Positions 8,801 to 18,684 of a stretch of DNA of 64,000 nt are shown here, one piece after another (the first letter of the stretch is position 1; each line of letters begins with the position of its first letter). Source of the stretch: CAZJYI01 sp964550025 (GTDB lineage: Bacteria; Verrucomicrobiota; Kiritimatiellia; UBA8416; CAYOBW01); assembly GCA_964550025.1 (NCBI GenBank), contig CAZJYI010000026.1, positions 1-64,000 of the forward strand, written 5' to 3'. Position numbers and translations under genes: made by a program. The notes below the pieces were generated by a model. The model saw nothing but the letters and a program-made list of their open reading frames with translations. It had not been told where the DNA came from and ran no database searches.

Positions 8801-11800
8801 TCTCTTCCACCGCTTCGGCCACCCGTGCCGGCCTCGGCCCTTCCTCCTCCATCAACACCTCGGCCAAGTCCGCGACCGCTTCGGCGGCTTCCTGCGAGGC
8901 CAGCCCCTTGCGTTCTTCCAGCTTGCCGCCCAGGTCCTGCGCGATTTTCTTCGCCTTCTCCGGGTCCATGGCTTCCGCGCCGGTGCTCGCCTCGAGTTGC
9001 TGGGCCAGTTCCTCGATTTCGTCGAACGCCTTCTGCCGCTCCACCTCGGATTTTAATTCCCCCTCGTACCCGGCCAGCTCGTCCTTCAGTGCTTTCGCAC
9101 CCGCTGCCGCATCTCTGGTGTCGCCCTCTTCTTCCAGCTCGGGCAGCACCATGTCCTCCAGTGCACGATGCGCGTCGAAGTCGCGTTCGCCCAACTGGTC
9201 ACGCATTGCCTCAACCTTGTTCACGGCCTCTTCGACCGCCGCCTGCTGCGCTTCAGACGGCATTTCGTTCTGCCGGAGGGCTTGCTCCATGGCCTGCGCG
9301 GCCCGCCGGGCCTCCTGCAACTCCTCGGCCGCGTCTTCCAGGAACCCCGCCCTGTCTTTCGCGGCCTGTTGGGCCAACGCCTGTTCTTCCGCGTCCGACA
9401 GCATCTCGCGTGGTTGTTGGAACGCCTCTGGAGTCTCCGCATTGGCGGGATCAACGGCGAGGGGGTTCAGGGCTTCGACCTTTTGCGCCGCCTCTTCTGC
9501 CGCGGCCGCGATGGTCGGGGCATCTTCCGGTCTCTTCAGTTCCTCGGCCAGCTCCCGGAGTGCTTCCGCGGCTTGAGTCGCCGCGGGGCTTTCCATTGCC
9601 GCCAACTCGTCGGCCATCTGCCGGGCCAACTGCTTCGCGGCCTGCGGGTTCTCCTTTGCTTCGGCCGTGGCCTCCCCCAGTTGCTCGGAGAGGTTTCTCA
9701 TCTCCTCGAACGCGGCGAAGTCCTCGGCCGCGTCCTTCAGTTCCTCCTCGTAACCGGCCAACGCGTCCTGCACGTCGTCCAGACCTGCCTCCGCCTCGAG
9801 CAGGTTCGGTCTCTGCGCGTCCTGCAACGGCGCTTCAACATCCTCCTGGAAAGCCTCCTGTGCCGGGTGCGTCGGGGCGCCCATCTGGGCCCGCATGGCT
9901 TCCGCGTCGTTCAATGTCTGCGCCAGTTCCTGCATATCCTGTTGCGGCGGGACTTGCCCCGATTGCACCTGTTGCGCGACCGTTTCGGCGGCTTCCTGCG
10001 CCTCTTCGACCTTCTCCGCCGCGGCTTCCATGAACGCCGCCGGGTCCCTGTCCATCTGCGCCTTCAGGTCCTCCGCTTCCTTCGGTTCGGCGAAATCGGT
10101 TACTGGCGCGGGGGTCTCCAGGGCGTCCTTCAGTTCGGCCGCCTTCGTGAAATCATCCATCGCGGTCATCGGCGCCTGTTCAGCCGCGGCTTCCGGATTC
10201 CCTTCCGCGGCCAGTTGCGCGGCAGGCTGGGCTTCAGGTGTCTGCGGTTGCTTCATGGCCGCCGCCGCGGTCTCCATAAGCCCCTTGCGCGTATGCCAGT
10301 CCTGTTCCGGGTCGGCCGCTTCGCGCAGGGCCGGGTTCTGTTGCGCCAACGCCTCTACGTCAAGCGGTTCCGCGGGTGGCGGCGAGACGGGCTGCATCAT
10401 TTCAGTCGGCGTTGTCGGGGATTCCTCTGCCTTGGCCAGTTCGGCCAGGTCCGCCTGCGCCGCCTCCAGGTTGTTCCTGGCGCCTTCCAGGTCGCCCGCT
10501 TCCATGTTGGCTTCGAAATGCTCCATGGTCTCCCGGGCGGATTCCGCCAACGGTGAATCGATCTCAGCCAGGTCATCCGCCAACCGGCCGGCCGCCTCTT
10601 CCATGTCCTCTACGCGTTCATCCACGCGCTGTTCCAGTTCCCCGGCACTCGGGGAACGATGGGGTTGGGCGGTTCTCTTCATCTCCCGGGCTTGCTCGCG
10701 GAGCTCGTTCCGCAATTCCTCCTCCTGGCTCGGCACCAGGTTGGCGGCCTGCTCCATCGCTTTCGCGACCTCCCAGGGATTGTCTTCTTCCAGCGCTTCC
10801 TCCGCTAGTTTGTCAAACCTCTGCCGGGTCCTCTCATCCATGTCTTCTTCGGGCACCCGTTCCAGCAGTTCTGCCGCCTCCCGGAGCTGCGGCAGCCATT
10901 CCGACTCCTTCTGTCGTGCCACGGCCTCGGCCGCCTGCGCTTCGGCCATCATGTTGTCTATGTCGTCCAGCGCCTTGAGCGCCTCCTCGGCCTCCTCCGC
11001 ATCCCCCGGAGTCCGCAGGCGTTGCGCGAGCTGTGGGGCCGGCGGCTGCATGGTCTCCATCTCCTCGGCAAACTCGTCCAGCGTGTCGGTGGCTTGCTTC
11101 ATGCCGCCGATGGCCTGTTCCAGCGCGCGCTCCGACTCGTCTTGAATGCGCGCAATCTGTTCCGGATCCGGTTTGGGCGCGTTGGGTTGCCCCTGCTGAG
11201 CCAACCGGGCCTCTTCGGTCTTGCGTGCCTGCTCCAGTCTGTCCTCCGCGCGAGCTACCAGCGGGAGCGTTTTGTCTTCGAATTCGTCGAGGCCGGTATC
11301 CGTTGCCGGGTCGAGCAGTTCCATGACCGCGCCGGCCTGTGCAAGCTCCTCCCCGACCGCTTCGGCGTTGGCGTGCAACGCCTCTGCCTCTTTCTCCAGA
11401 ACCATACGCTCTTCCGGCGTGATGTCGGCGCCTTCCCGGAGTTGCGCGCGGAGGTTGCGGGCATCGGTCAAGAGGTCTTCGGCCTGTTGGCGCGCCTCGG
11501 TGATTTCCTGCTTGGCCTCGTCCATGAAGGCCTCGCGCCCTTCCATCATCAGCGCGTGTCCCAAGTCCTGACGAAGCGCTTCCACCGACTCGGACAACTC
11601 CTCCGCACGTCCCTTCTTCGAACGACTCGACAGGTCTTCGGCCTGCTCCGCGAGCATTTCCGCCTCGTCACTCGATGTCCGCAGTTGCTCCAACTGTTCC
11701 AGCGTATCGAGCATGTCGGCCGGGAGGGTCTGTTCGGCAATGTCCTGGAGTTCCTCCTGGACTTCCTGGCGTTCGGCCAGCGGGATCTCCCGCTTTTCGG

Positions 11801-14800
11801 CCTGTTCATGGCGCGCCATCAGGTCCTTCGATTCAGCCAGTTCCCGCATGGCTGCTGCCAGCTCATCCTGAATCTGGCTCATGGGATCGGGGGCGTTCAT
11901 TGCCTGGTCGAGCGCGTTCGCGGCGGGCGTGAGTTGCTCCTCGTTCAACGCCTGCAGTGTTTCGGACATGGCCATCTTGTCTCTGGCCTGGGCAATGTCG
12001 CCTTCGGCGTTCTCGATTTCACGGCTTGCCTCGTATTGCAGTTCCGCGGCCATAGCGGCCACCTCCTCCGAAGCGGCATCCAGGCGGTCGGACATTTCGG
12101 CGGGGGTCGGTTGCTCGGGGGCAGGTGTAGCGGCAGGAGACTCGGTAGACGCGGTGGCCGGATCCAGCATCTGCTGGATCTCCGCAAGTTGCTCCGAGAA
12201 ACTCTCGGCGAGGTCGTCCAACACGTTCCGGCTAACGTCGCCCCGTTCTTCGGCTTCCCGTGCCAGTTCCTCCGCGCGGCTTTCGGCGTAGTCCATGCGG
12301 GTTTCCAGGTTCCGCATCTGTTCTTCCGCCCGCCGCGGGTCGCTCTGTTCGAGTGCTTTGGTCAATTCGTCCAGGTGATGCTGAGACGCGTTGAGCTCGT
12401 CATAGACTTTTCGGGTATCCCGCTCGTCGCCGAGCGGTTCGCCTTCGATAGGGGTCTCCTTCAAGCGGTCCAGCGTCTCGCCCAACTCATCCAGCGTCTC
12501 CTCGTCTTCCGCGCTCAACGCTTCGGCGTCGCCCAGCTCCGTCCGGAGCTCGTCGAGGATCTCTTCGGTTTCCTCCCGGGCGGCGCGCACTTCGTCCCGC
12601 AACACGGCCAGCTCGTGTTCCCGGTCGAGGTCGGGCAGGCGGTCGGTCACTGCCTCTACGCGCGACGCATCGCGATCTTCGAGGGCCTTGTCGAGCACGT
12701 CGGCGGCGAGTTCCAAGTCCTTCTGCTCCTGTATGTGCTCTGTCTGCCGTGCCGACTCCTCCAGCGCCGCCTTCATCGCTTCGACCGATTGCCAATCCTG
12801 TTCCCGGTTGAAGAGCGCCAACTGACGCGCCAGGTCCTCCATCTGCTCGTCCCGAGCCCTCAGCCGCTTGCGGATCTCTTCGGCGAGCCGGTCCAGCTCG
12901 CGGTACTGGTTTGCCTTTCTGTCCAGCTCCACCTGGAGCTTCACCAGCCCGTTTGTCCATCCTCCGGGTTCACCAAAGAGCCCGGTCATCTTCGGTGCGT
13001 GCTTCCTGGCGATGCTCCTCGCGCGCGCCACCAGGCGTTCGAGGCCGGGATCGTCCTGCCCGCCCTTCAGGGACCGGGCCGTACGCACCATGCGGCGCGT
13101 CTGGATCGCGGGGACGTGTTCGTCCGCCTTGCTCTTCAGTGCGGTCGCCATGCCGGCATTCAGGCCGCTCATGTCGGCCAGTGAATCGACGGCGTCCGAC
13201 GCGCCGGATAGGATCAGGGCGGCCGAAGAGAACAGCCGCTCCTGGCGAAAGTACCGAGCCATCAAGTCCGCGCAGATCCGGCTGCGCGGAAAGAAGCCAC
13301 GCTCTTCGAGTTCCACGGATCGGCGTTCGTTTTCCGTCAGCCGATCGGAGATCCACTGGGCGTGCCGTCTCATCATCGTGCGATTGTGGAGGGCGTCTTC
13401 GGAAGCCGCACCGCCGCCGTTGCCGCCGGCCCGCAACTGGCGCCCGATGGAACGAACGGAATCCAGCCGGCGGTCGACGGCGCGGCAATCGGCCACAATC
13501 GCGTCGGCGACCTGCCCGTATTCCGCGGCAGCGGAAAGGTCCGCGCCCTTGACCAGCGAGAGATACCGGGCCTGCGATTCGGCCCTGGCGCCGCGGGCGT
13601 CGTACACGCGGATACGGTAAGACGCCTCGTCGCCCGTCTGCAGCGCGTGGCTCGACAGATCCCAGTCGAACGTGCGTGTACCGGCTTCCAGCACGACCGT
13701 TTGCGGCGACTGCCCGTGCACGGCGTAGACCAACGCCTGCGAGGCGATGCCGAAGTCGTCTTCCGCGCTCCAGGCGACCGGGAGCACATCCTCGAGGCCC
13801 ATGTGTACGTCGCCGGTTGGCCGTTCCAGTTTCACCGTCGGCGACCTGTCTTCGAGGGCGACGATGGGGTGCTCGATCTCATGCAGGTTGCCCAGACCGT
13901 CCCGGTCGAGCAGCGCGAGCGAGTATGCCCCGCTTTCTGCGATGGTAACGTACAATATGGCTGACCGACCGTCCTTGCTCAGGGCCAACGGGTGCTCTCT
14001 GCCCAGCCAGGTCAGATCTGCCTTCTCCAGCGGTTTGTTGAATGCCATGTTCACCTGTGCCCGTGTGCCCGGGTACCCTCGCAGGGATCCGCTGGCCACC
14101 GTATTCGAAGATGGCGGGATGTCCGTGTAGTCCGGGAAAGTGTAGGCAATGGAGAACTCTCGGATCCGTGGGCGTTGAAGCACGGTGATGTTGTATTTCA
14201 CCGATTGGACGCGGCCCGACCGCGCCCAGAACCGGAACGACTTGCGCGTGTCCGGGTGGCTGAACGTGAACCGCTTCCCGGCCTCGTCGTCGTCCATCCT
14301 GTAGCGGCTGACCTTGTCGTCTTCCATGTAGAGCTCGACGTCCCTGACCAGGGAATCGGTACAGACGATCACGAAGTCGATCGTGTCCTCTTCGGCGCGT
14401 TGGCCGGGCTCCGGGGCTCTCACGATCAGCCGGAAAGCACCCACCGTGGCCTGGCGATCGGAGGGAAACGCAACCCGCGTCACCAACCGGCCGAATTGAA
14501 GGGCCGGGGTGCAGAGAGCGACGAGGAAGACCGCGGCGGCAAGGACGGGGGCGATGAAGGACTTCCAACTCAGCGGAAACACCGCGACGGGATCTACCTT
14601 GGACAGGTCGACTTCGGCATCCCTCAAAATGCGGTTGATCATGTCCACGGAGATCTTCTCGTCGTGTCTTCCGGCGAGCTCGACGGCGGAGATCAGCTTC
14701 TCTTCGAAGTTCGGCACCAGGTCTTCCAGTACCCAAGCTATCCTCTCCGGCGGCATGGGCCGTCTGTAGGGACCCCACCACCCGAACCAGGCGTAGGCCG

Positions 14801-15008
14801 CCACGCTTCCATAGACCAGGGCGGTGAGGGCGAAGCGCTGTTTGAGGGTGAGCGGTACGAAGTAATCGAGCAGGGCGCCGATCGCCAGGCCGGCCAGCAG
14901 GAGAATCAGGGTGTTGCCGGCCGCGCGCCAGAACTGCGTTCGTTTCCACCGCCGTTCCATCGCACCCAATCGGGCGGACAATTCCGAGGTGTGCATGTTC
15001 TCACTCAT
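5859..15008 (-). CDS. giant DUF4175-like membrane-anchored coiled-coil protein (3,049 aa)
   Basis: The N-terminus has membrane helices at about 28-48, 56-76 and 148-170, followed by a beta-rich soluble domain to about 480, as in DUF4175-type proteins. About 2,200 residues of Ala/Glu/Gln-rich coiled coil follow. Within this there are tandem units of roughly 200 residues: the phrase VEALNPLAVDP...PEAFQQPREML recurs in altered form, and ELAGYEGELK matches ALAGYEEELK upstream. About 2740-2865 is a low-complexity Gln/Pro/Gly run (GQPSQPGQP-type units), then a conserved-looking C-terminus rich in basic residues. GGAGG precedes the ATG by eight bases. It lies downstream of moxR/DUF58/VWA genes, suggesting an envelope role organised by the MoxR chaperone. 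Function unknown. Confidence 0.85.
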   Translation of the reverse strand: MSENMHTSELSARLGAMERRWKRTQFWRAAGNTLILLLAGLAIGALLDYFVPLTLKQRFALTALVYGSVAAYAWFGWWGPYRRPMPPERIAWVLEDLVPNFEEKLISAVELAGRHDEKISVDMINRILRDAEVDLSKVDPVAVFPLSWKSFIAPVLAAAVFLVALCTPALQFGRLVTRVAFPSDRQATVGAFRLIVRAPEPGQRAEEDTIDFVIVCTDSLVRDVELYMEDDKVSRYRMDDDEAGKRFTFSHPDTRKSFRFWARSGRVQSVKYNITVLQRPRIREFSIAYTFPDYTDIPPSSNTVASGSLRGYPGTRAQVNMAFNKPLEKADLTWLGREHPLALSKDGRSAILYVTIAESGAYSLALLDRDGLGNLHEIEHPIVALEDRSPTVKLERPTGDVHMGLEDVLPVAWSAEDDFGIASQALVYAVHGQSPQTVVLEAGTRTFDWDLSSHALQTGDEASYRIRVYDARGARAESQARYLSLVKGADLSAAAEYGQVADAIVADCRAVDRRLDSVRSIGRQLRAGGNGGGAASEDALHNRTMMRRHAQWISDRLTENERRSVELEERGFFPRSRICADLMARYFRQERLFSSAALILSGASDAVDSLADMSGLNAGMATALKSKADEHVPAIQTRRMVRTARSLKGGQDDPGLERLVARARSIARKHAPKMTGLFGEPGGWTNGLVKLQVELDRKANQYRELDRLAEEIRKRLRARDEQMEDLARQLALFNREQDWQSVEAMKAALEESARQTEHIQEQKDLELAADVLDKALEDRDASRVEAVTDRLPDLDREHELAVLRDEVRAAREETEEILDELRTELGDAEALSAEDEETLDELGETLDRLKETPIEGEPLGDERDTRKVYDELNASQHHLDELTKALEQSDPRRAEEQMRNLETRMDYAESRAEELAREAEERGDVSRNVLDDLAESFSEQLAEIQQMLDPATASTESPAATPAPEQPTPAEMSDRLDAASEEVAAMAAELQYEASREIENAEGDIAQARDKMAMSETLQALNEEQLTPAANALDQAMNAPDPMSQIQDELAAAMRELAESKDLMARHEQAEKREIPLAERQEVQEELQDIAEQTLPADMLDTLEQLEQLRTSSDEAEMLAEQAEDLSSRSKKGRAEELSESVEALRQDLGHALMMEGREAFMDEAKQEITEARQQAEDLLTDARNLRAQLREGADITPEERMVLEKEAEALHANAEAVGEELAQAGAVMELLDPATDTGLDEFEDKTLPLVARAEDRLEQARKTEEARLAQQGQPNAPKPDPEQIARIQDESERALEQAIGGMKQATDTLDEFAEEMETMQPPAPQLAQRLRTPGDAEEAEEALKALDDIDNMMAEAQAAEAVARQKESEWLPQLREAAELLERVPEEDMDERTRQRFDKLAEEALEEDNPWEVAKAMEQAANLVPSQEEELRNELREQAREMKRTAQPHRSPSAGELEQRVDERVEDMEEAAGRLADDLAEIDSPLAESARETMEHFEANMEAGDLEGARNNLEAAQADLAELAKAEESPTTPTEMMQPVSPPPAEPLDVEALAQQNPALREAADPEQDWHTRKGLMETAAAAMKQPQTPEAQPAAQLAAEGNPEAAAEQAPMTAMDDFTKAAELKDALETPAPVTDFAEPKEAEDLKAQMDRDPAAFMEAAAEKVEEAQEAAETVAQQVQSGQVPPQQDMQELAQTLNDAEAMRAQMGAPTHPAQEAFQEDVEAPLQDAQRPNLLEAEAGLDDVQDALAGYEEELKDAAEDFAAFEEMRNLSEQLGEATAEAKENPQAAKQLARQMADELAAMESPAATQAAEALRELAEELKRPEDAPTIAAAAEEAAQKVEALNPLAVDPANAETPEAFQQPREMLSDAEEQALAQQAAKDRAGFLEDAAEELQEARRAAQAMEQALRQNEMPSEAQQAAVEEAVNKVEAMRDQLGERDFDAHRALEDMVLPELEEEGDTRDAAAGAKALKDELAGYEGELKSEVERQKAFDEIEELAQQLEASTGAEAMDPEKAKKIAQDLGGKLEERKGLASQEAAEAVADLAEVLMEEEGPRPARVAEAVEEIAEKVEALNPAEEAKVAPNEEAFDAAARAAALENKDALEDALAGDYEAASESMEALAEQLPEGPKKEQAEQAAREFTAAREAQMEELPEDLAEAIEAAEPLENELPATAAKALEEATDAARAGDLHEASERLQESIAQARPEQKAALETLDEEIKDAAREEGERIASLPGETRDALEKVEGLAGDTDDPVARAALEDAAEEVKEQEFGRAAEKVAEAAMALPAKDIAKASDLAKELQAQEQEQYGQMSEPAREGMKQLRDPNEQIAEAAKAADYEAAADLAKKAGERAAAEAFEDAMEAQEDALPDMVREGLEDLARARRRADAETEGVLREAEKAARKGELERAAELAQRAADAKPEEAALADAIEKADAFQKDNLDPLRAAVEDADRDRFGQAATKAAQSELGQEAAQELANAEKMTKEGIKHAFEEAFAAKNRNQAQQLEHAARAAQNDDLSQAVQRATQAGSEGREAKLEFALAKKTGEQAKKALEEALENAPRNSPAMQQAAEMLADQKQEAAAQATSAADQMRQAQQDQRHLEQAAQALSQHRPDQAAKSAARASDQQPLAQQLSQLPKDAPKNDLQQAQKAVQQAAKAAAQEYREASAAQQDAREEEAMWNQAQQKMAQNRLEEAAEVAKQAAQGSFEAMKAADAFSQAAQMQQALAQQQQSQPVPSPAGQPMPGQPSQPGQPQMTSEQPGQPSQPGETPQAGQPQVAGQQPNQPGQSQMANQQPGQPSQPGQQPGQSQTPGQQPGQSSQPGQQPGQPSSQPGQPSQQAAQAGQPGQPAQQPGQPQPGMNQAGEGSVHEVAGRLGTQGAELPLEPGEAHQAGEAQSLLPAQEVSKAVIDLQTAKAKLTASRDQARASEDLHDAARALDQASAAVAQSALEQVYNNVMPPTDSQGARQGSPSGFSAGGPQGNRSPQGAAAAVPLLQKGALGDEWDGVRNRLRSGDKSRRKMQYNEYYRKANKQYLEQLMKESKR

Positions 15009-15082
15009 GTCGGGAACCTCCAGTTAGGGGTCATCCGAAAAGGTCCGCAGGGCAATCCCGTTGTGATTTGCCTGATGTGGCT

Positions 15083-15245
15083 CAAACCCGAATCTCGAAA
15101 ATCGAAACTCGAAACAAATCCGAATCTCGAAAGGGGAAAACGTCGAGAAACGGGGAAGAAGATGCCAAGTTGTCTCTTCGTTTCAGTCATTTGGACATCC
15201 GGACTTCGAGTTTGTTTCGGATTTCGATATTCGGATTTCGGATTT
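15083..15245. repeat. low-complexity inverted repeat, CGAAATC/TCGAAA word
   Basis: Left arm about 15083-15150 repeats CGAATCTCGAAA-like words. Right arm about 15201-15245 carries the complement (TTCGGATTTCG words). It lies in the 273-base spacer between the coiled-coil gene and the VWA/PA14 gene, where I see nothing else. Confidence 0.75.
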
Positions 15246-15281
15246 GCCGTCGTGACCCTTCTCGGACACGCCATCCCCACA

Positions 15282-18200
15282 TCACGCCAGTCTGCACCGC
15301 TTTCTCAACATCCACTCCACCGCCAGCAGGCCCGCCAGGATCAACAGGTAAGGCCAGGAGTCCCAGATCTCGAGATCGGAACGCCGTTCTTCCCGCTCGT
15401 CAATGATATCGATCTCCTTGACCACGTCCATGGCCTTTTCGAAGGTCAAGACGTCCTTGGAGAGCTCGTTCAGTGCGGTTGTGTTCAGTTCCAGGTCCAC
15501 GTATTCGCTGGTAGGCAGGTCACGGACCTCGATCTTCACCTCGGCCTCCAGGTCGAGATGATCCAGCTCCTGCACTTTGGGAATTATCCGGTAGGCGCCG
15601 CGCTCCAGGTCGCGCACCTCGGCCCGGTACTCGCCGCCGGAGTTGGGCAGATAGAAGAGAGGCACGCGTTTTACCAGTGAGTCCTCTTCGCCGTAGATTT
15701 CGACCGACGCGTCGCCGCGGGCCAGCGGCAGTTCGTTCTCGTCGAGAAGCCGGGCTTTGATCACAATCGGTTCTTCGGGCGCGTACATCGGCCGGTCCGC
15801 CATCAGCTTGACATGCTTGTCGGCCCCCGTTGTGCGCCCCATGGTCGACCAGAGCAGGATCTGACCCCAGAACCGGTGATGGTACTTCCAGCGCGCCTTG
15901 TAGCGCCAGCGCCAGAATGAATCCGACCCGAGGTACAGCACCTTGCCGAGACCCGAGTAGGATTTGATCATGACCGGGGCCGCGCCGGCCACCGACTCCC
16001 CCCGCTTGGCTTCGGCGTCGACCAGGTTGTCCGCCGAACGGGCGATGGTGACGTCCTCCTTCAGCCAGATCAGGCGCGGGAGCCGGTTCCAGAGCTCGCG
16101 CGTGTCTTCGGGATTGCGCCCGATCTGCAGCACGTCCTCATAAGACGTCTCTTCCCGGAGGTTCGGCTGATAGAGCCCGTCCTTGAAACTCAGGGCGTCG
16201 CCCTCGAAAACCAGGGCCGTGCCGTTCGTGCCGCCCGCGCGTCCCATGCGGTCCAGGGGCAATACATCAGCCAGCGGAGTGCCCTTGTAGCCGGACGGCA
16301 TGTGATGCGGACCGGCCATCGCGATGAGCGTCCCGCCCCTCTCGACGACGAAATCGCGGATATGCTCCATCTGCTCGGTTGTGAAGTGGTTCGGGTCGAC
16401 GTCTCCGAGAATGAGAATGTGATACTTGAACAGGGCGTCCCTGGAGTCGGGGTACCCTCCCTTCTCCGTCGGTAACTCGCCCTCCGGGGTCGATGCAACG
16501 AAGATCGTCTCGAGGTCCACGCGCTTGTCACGTTTCAGCATCATGTTGGCGTACCGCGTCTCCCAGCGGGGAAACTCGTCAACGCAAAGGGTGAGGATCC
16601 GGTCCTTGAGAATGTTGACGGTGAACGACTTCTCGTTGTTATGGTCAAAGGCCTCGTCTTCCTTGAACTTCTCCGCCTCGACCCGGTAGACGCGCATGCC
16701 GGCATTCGTCTCAGCGAAGGACAAGTCGACCACCACCTCTGCATCGCCGCCCGGTTCAACTTCTTCCTCCACCAGGACTTCGTCGCCCGACAGCAGCTTC
16801 AGGTTGATCGTCTTGTTGGTGTGGCCGTGACGGTGCAGGGCGACACTGACGTTCAGGTTGTCGTCCTTGAACGACGTGCGCGGTGCGACCGCACGGGCGA
16901 TGGCGACGTCCGGCGGCGGCTTCTCTGCGCCGACGCCCAGGGCGTGGATCGGAATGGCGCGTTCGTCAACCGACTTCCGGACGTCGGCGACCGGCAGCCC
17001 GGCGTTGTTGTTCCCGTCGGAAAACATCACCACACCCGCCACCGGCTTCTTCTCGTAGCGGTTCATGACGCGGTTGAGGATCGAGCCGACGCGTGTTGCG
17101 GCCAATTCACCTTCCAGCCGCTCGTACTCTTCCTCCTCCACCGGTTCCGCCTTCTCGTCGAAGTTGTAGACCTGCACCTCGCCGCGGCTCCGCAATCTGT
17201 CGAGCAGACGATAGGGTTTCTCGGTCAACACGAACTTGACCAGGTCGGCCCGTTTCATCTCGGAGAGACGCTTGACGGCGTCGTCGACCTCGGGGATCCC
17301 CGCGCGGTGCAGTGTCTCGTCCGCGAGCTTCTGCAGCTCCGGAAGCTGATCCTGAAAGGCGCGGTATCGCTCCATGCAGTTCCTGTACCGCGTGAGCTGG
17401 TCCTTGAGCCGTTTGGCGCCGTCCTTCTCGAGATCGTCCAGCTCTTCGTCAATCTTCCCGAGGGTCTCGGCCTGCTCGTTCAGACCCGCCATGAAGGTCT
17501 CAAAGGTCGCCGGGAAATCGGGACGGCCGTCCGGATCGAGCTCGGCCAGGCACGACCCGGGGATCGCGTTTTCGCGTTTCCCGTCCGGGCGTTGCCAGCC
17601 GACCCGGACGTAGTCGTTTCCGCTTCCCTCCTTCATGAGGACGCGGAAACAGTAGGCTTGCTCTTCTTTCAACGACCGGTTCTTCAGTTCGCCCGTCCGG
17701 CCGTCCATGACGCGTTTGAGATGCGCCGGATTGTCGTCCTTGCTCAGCCAGAATTCGCTCTCGTCGTCCGACTCCTTGTAGAACGTGTATTTGCCGGTCT
17801 TGGGGGGCAGCAGGAATCCCTCGATGCGCAGCCCGTAGTTGTCGCCCTTGTTGCGGAACGACTCGAGCTTCGTGAACGTGCCGTCCGCGTCCGGCTTGTC
17901 GGGGTACTTCGATGCGCGGGTAAGGTCGTTGACGACGCTGCCGCCGATCCCGTCGTAGCGTCTCCAGGAGACCCTTCCCGCCTGCCGTTTGCGGTCGGGT
18001 CTCAGGTAGTCGAAACCGGCCACGGATTCATCGAAGGTTGCGTGCATCTTCGCGAGGTCCTTCGACAGCCCGCGCAGCATCTTTCGGAACTGGTCGACGT
18101 GTTTCCTCTCCCTGCGGAATGCACCCTCTTCTTCCTCTGACGGATCGAGCTGGAAGTCCTTCAGCGCGGCCGCGGCTTCTTCGGCGGTCAGCAAGTCCTT

Positions 18201-18596
18201 GCCCAGGGCCTGCCAGTCCTCTTGCTTCTCGTTGAAGACGGTATTGCGGATCGGCTTGTCGAAGAACTCGAGATGCCAGCAGATGTCGATCTGGCGGTGC
18301 TCTTCGTACTCGTCGACCGTGGTCATGGAGCCGGAGGAATCGATGATCACCGGTATCTGACCGCGAACGCGGACGTGGCTGAACCTGGCCCAGACCGGTT
18401 GCAGCAACATCAACATCAGCATCGCCAGCACCAGGATGCGCAACGCAGGCAGGATCTTGTCCCAGGGCTTGGGCAGGTTGTGCTTCCTGTACAACCAGAT
18501 CGTGATCGCTACGGCGGCGGCGAACAGCAGCACCACGACGAATGGCGATACCAGTCCCGTGAAGAGCAGTGTCGATGCTTGTGCGCTTTCTTCCAT
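15282..18596 (-). CDS. BatA/BatB-type membrane protein: VWA interrupted by a PA14 domain, plus GATase-like domain
   Basis: 1,104 residues. Two N-terminal membrane helices (about 11-33 and 48-66) and a C-terminal one (WPYLLILAGLLAVEWML). A von Willebrand A domain begins at PVIIDSSGSM (MIDAS DxSxS, about 82-90) but is interrupted. Residues about 205-358 form a PA14-like beta-domain (GKYTFYKESDDESEFWL, YVRVGWQRPDG) inside a coiled-coil insert. The VWA fold resumes near VAGVVMFSDGNNN (about 520). A class-I glutamine-amidotransferase-like segment follows (ILILGDVDPNHFTTEQMEHI, about 730-765) without evident catalytic Cys. Such proteins sit in MoxR clusters and are thought to work in envelope metal or protein maturation. 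Confidence 0.85.
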   Translation of the reverse strand: MEESAQASTLLFTGLVSPFVVVLLFAAAVAITIWLYRKHNLPKPWDKILPALRILVLAMLMLMLLQPVWARFSHVRVRGQIPVIIDSSGSMTTVDEYEEHRQIDICWHLEFFDKPIRNTVFNEKQEDWQALGKDLLTAEEAAAALKDFQLDPSEEEEGAFRRERKHVDQFRKMLRGLSKDLAKMHATFDESVAGFDYLRPDRKRQAGRVSWRRYDGIGGSVVNDLTRASKYPDKPDADGTFTKLESFRNKGDNYGLRIEGFLLPPKTGKYTFYKESDDESEFWLSKDDNPAHLKRVMDGRTGELKNRSLKEEQAYCFRVLMKEGSGNDYVRVGWQRPDGKRENAIPGSCLAELDPDGRPDFPATFETFMAGLNEQAETLGKIDEELDDLEKDGAKRLKDQLTRYRNCMERYRAFQDQLPELQKLADETLHRAGIPEVDDAVKRLSEMKRADLVKFVLTEKPYRLLDRLRSRGEVQVYNFDEKAEPVEEEEYERLEGELAATRVGSILNRVMNRYEKKPVAGVVMFSDGNNNAGLPVADVRKSVDERAIPIHALGVGAEKPPPDVAIARAVAPRTSFKDDNLNVSVALHRHGHTNKTINLKLLSGDEVLVEEEVEPGGDAEVVVDLSFAETNAGMRVYRVEAEKFKEDEAFDHNNEKSFTVNILKDRILTLCVDEFPRWETRYANMMLKRDKRVDLETIFVASTPEGELPTEKGGYPDSRDALFKYHILILGDVDPNHFTTEQMEHIRDFVVERGGTLIAMAGPHHMPSGYKGTPLADVLPLDRMGRAGGTNGTALVFEGDALSFKDGLYQPNLREETSYEDVLQIGRNPEDTRELWNRLPRLIWLKEDVTIARSADNLVDAEAKRGESVAGAAPVMIKSYSGLGKVLYLGSDSFWRWRYKARWKYHHRFWGQILLWSTMGRTTGADKHVKLMADRPMYAPEEPIVIKARLLDENELPLARGDASVEIYGEEDSLVKRVPLFYLPNSGGEYRAEVRDLERGAYRIIPKVQELDHLDLEAEVKIEVRDLPTSEYVDLELNTTALNELSKDVLTFEKAMDVVKEIDIIDEREERRSDLEIWDSWPYLLILAGLLAVEWMLRKRCRLA

Positions 18597-18684
18597 GCTC
18601 TAGGTCTTCCACAGAGTCTGTAGGTGGATTGGCGTTGTCCCCGCGCCGGTGCGCCGACAGACCGTGGGCTCCCCGCGGAAAGAG

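Noticed and set aside
6090..13184. Long plus-strand open frames opposite the giant coiled-coil gene
   Set aside because: They are antisense shadows of a GC-rich, stop-poor coding region with Arg/Leu/Phe-rich nonsense composition.
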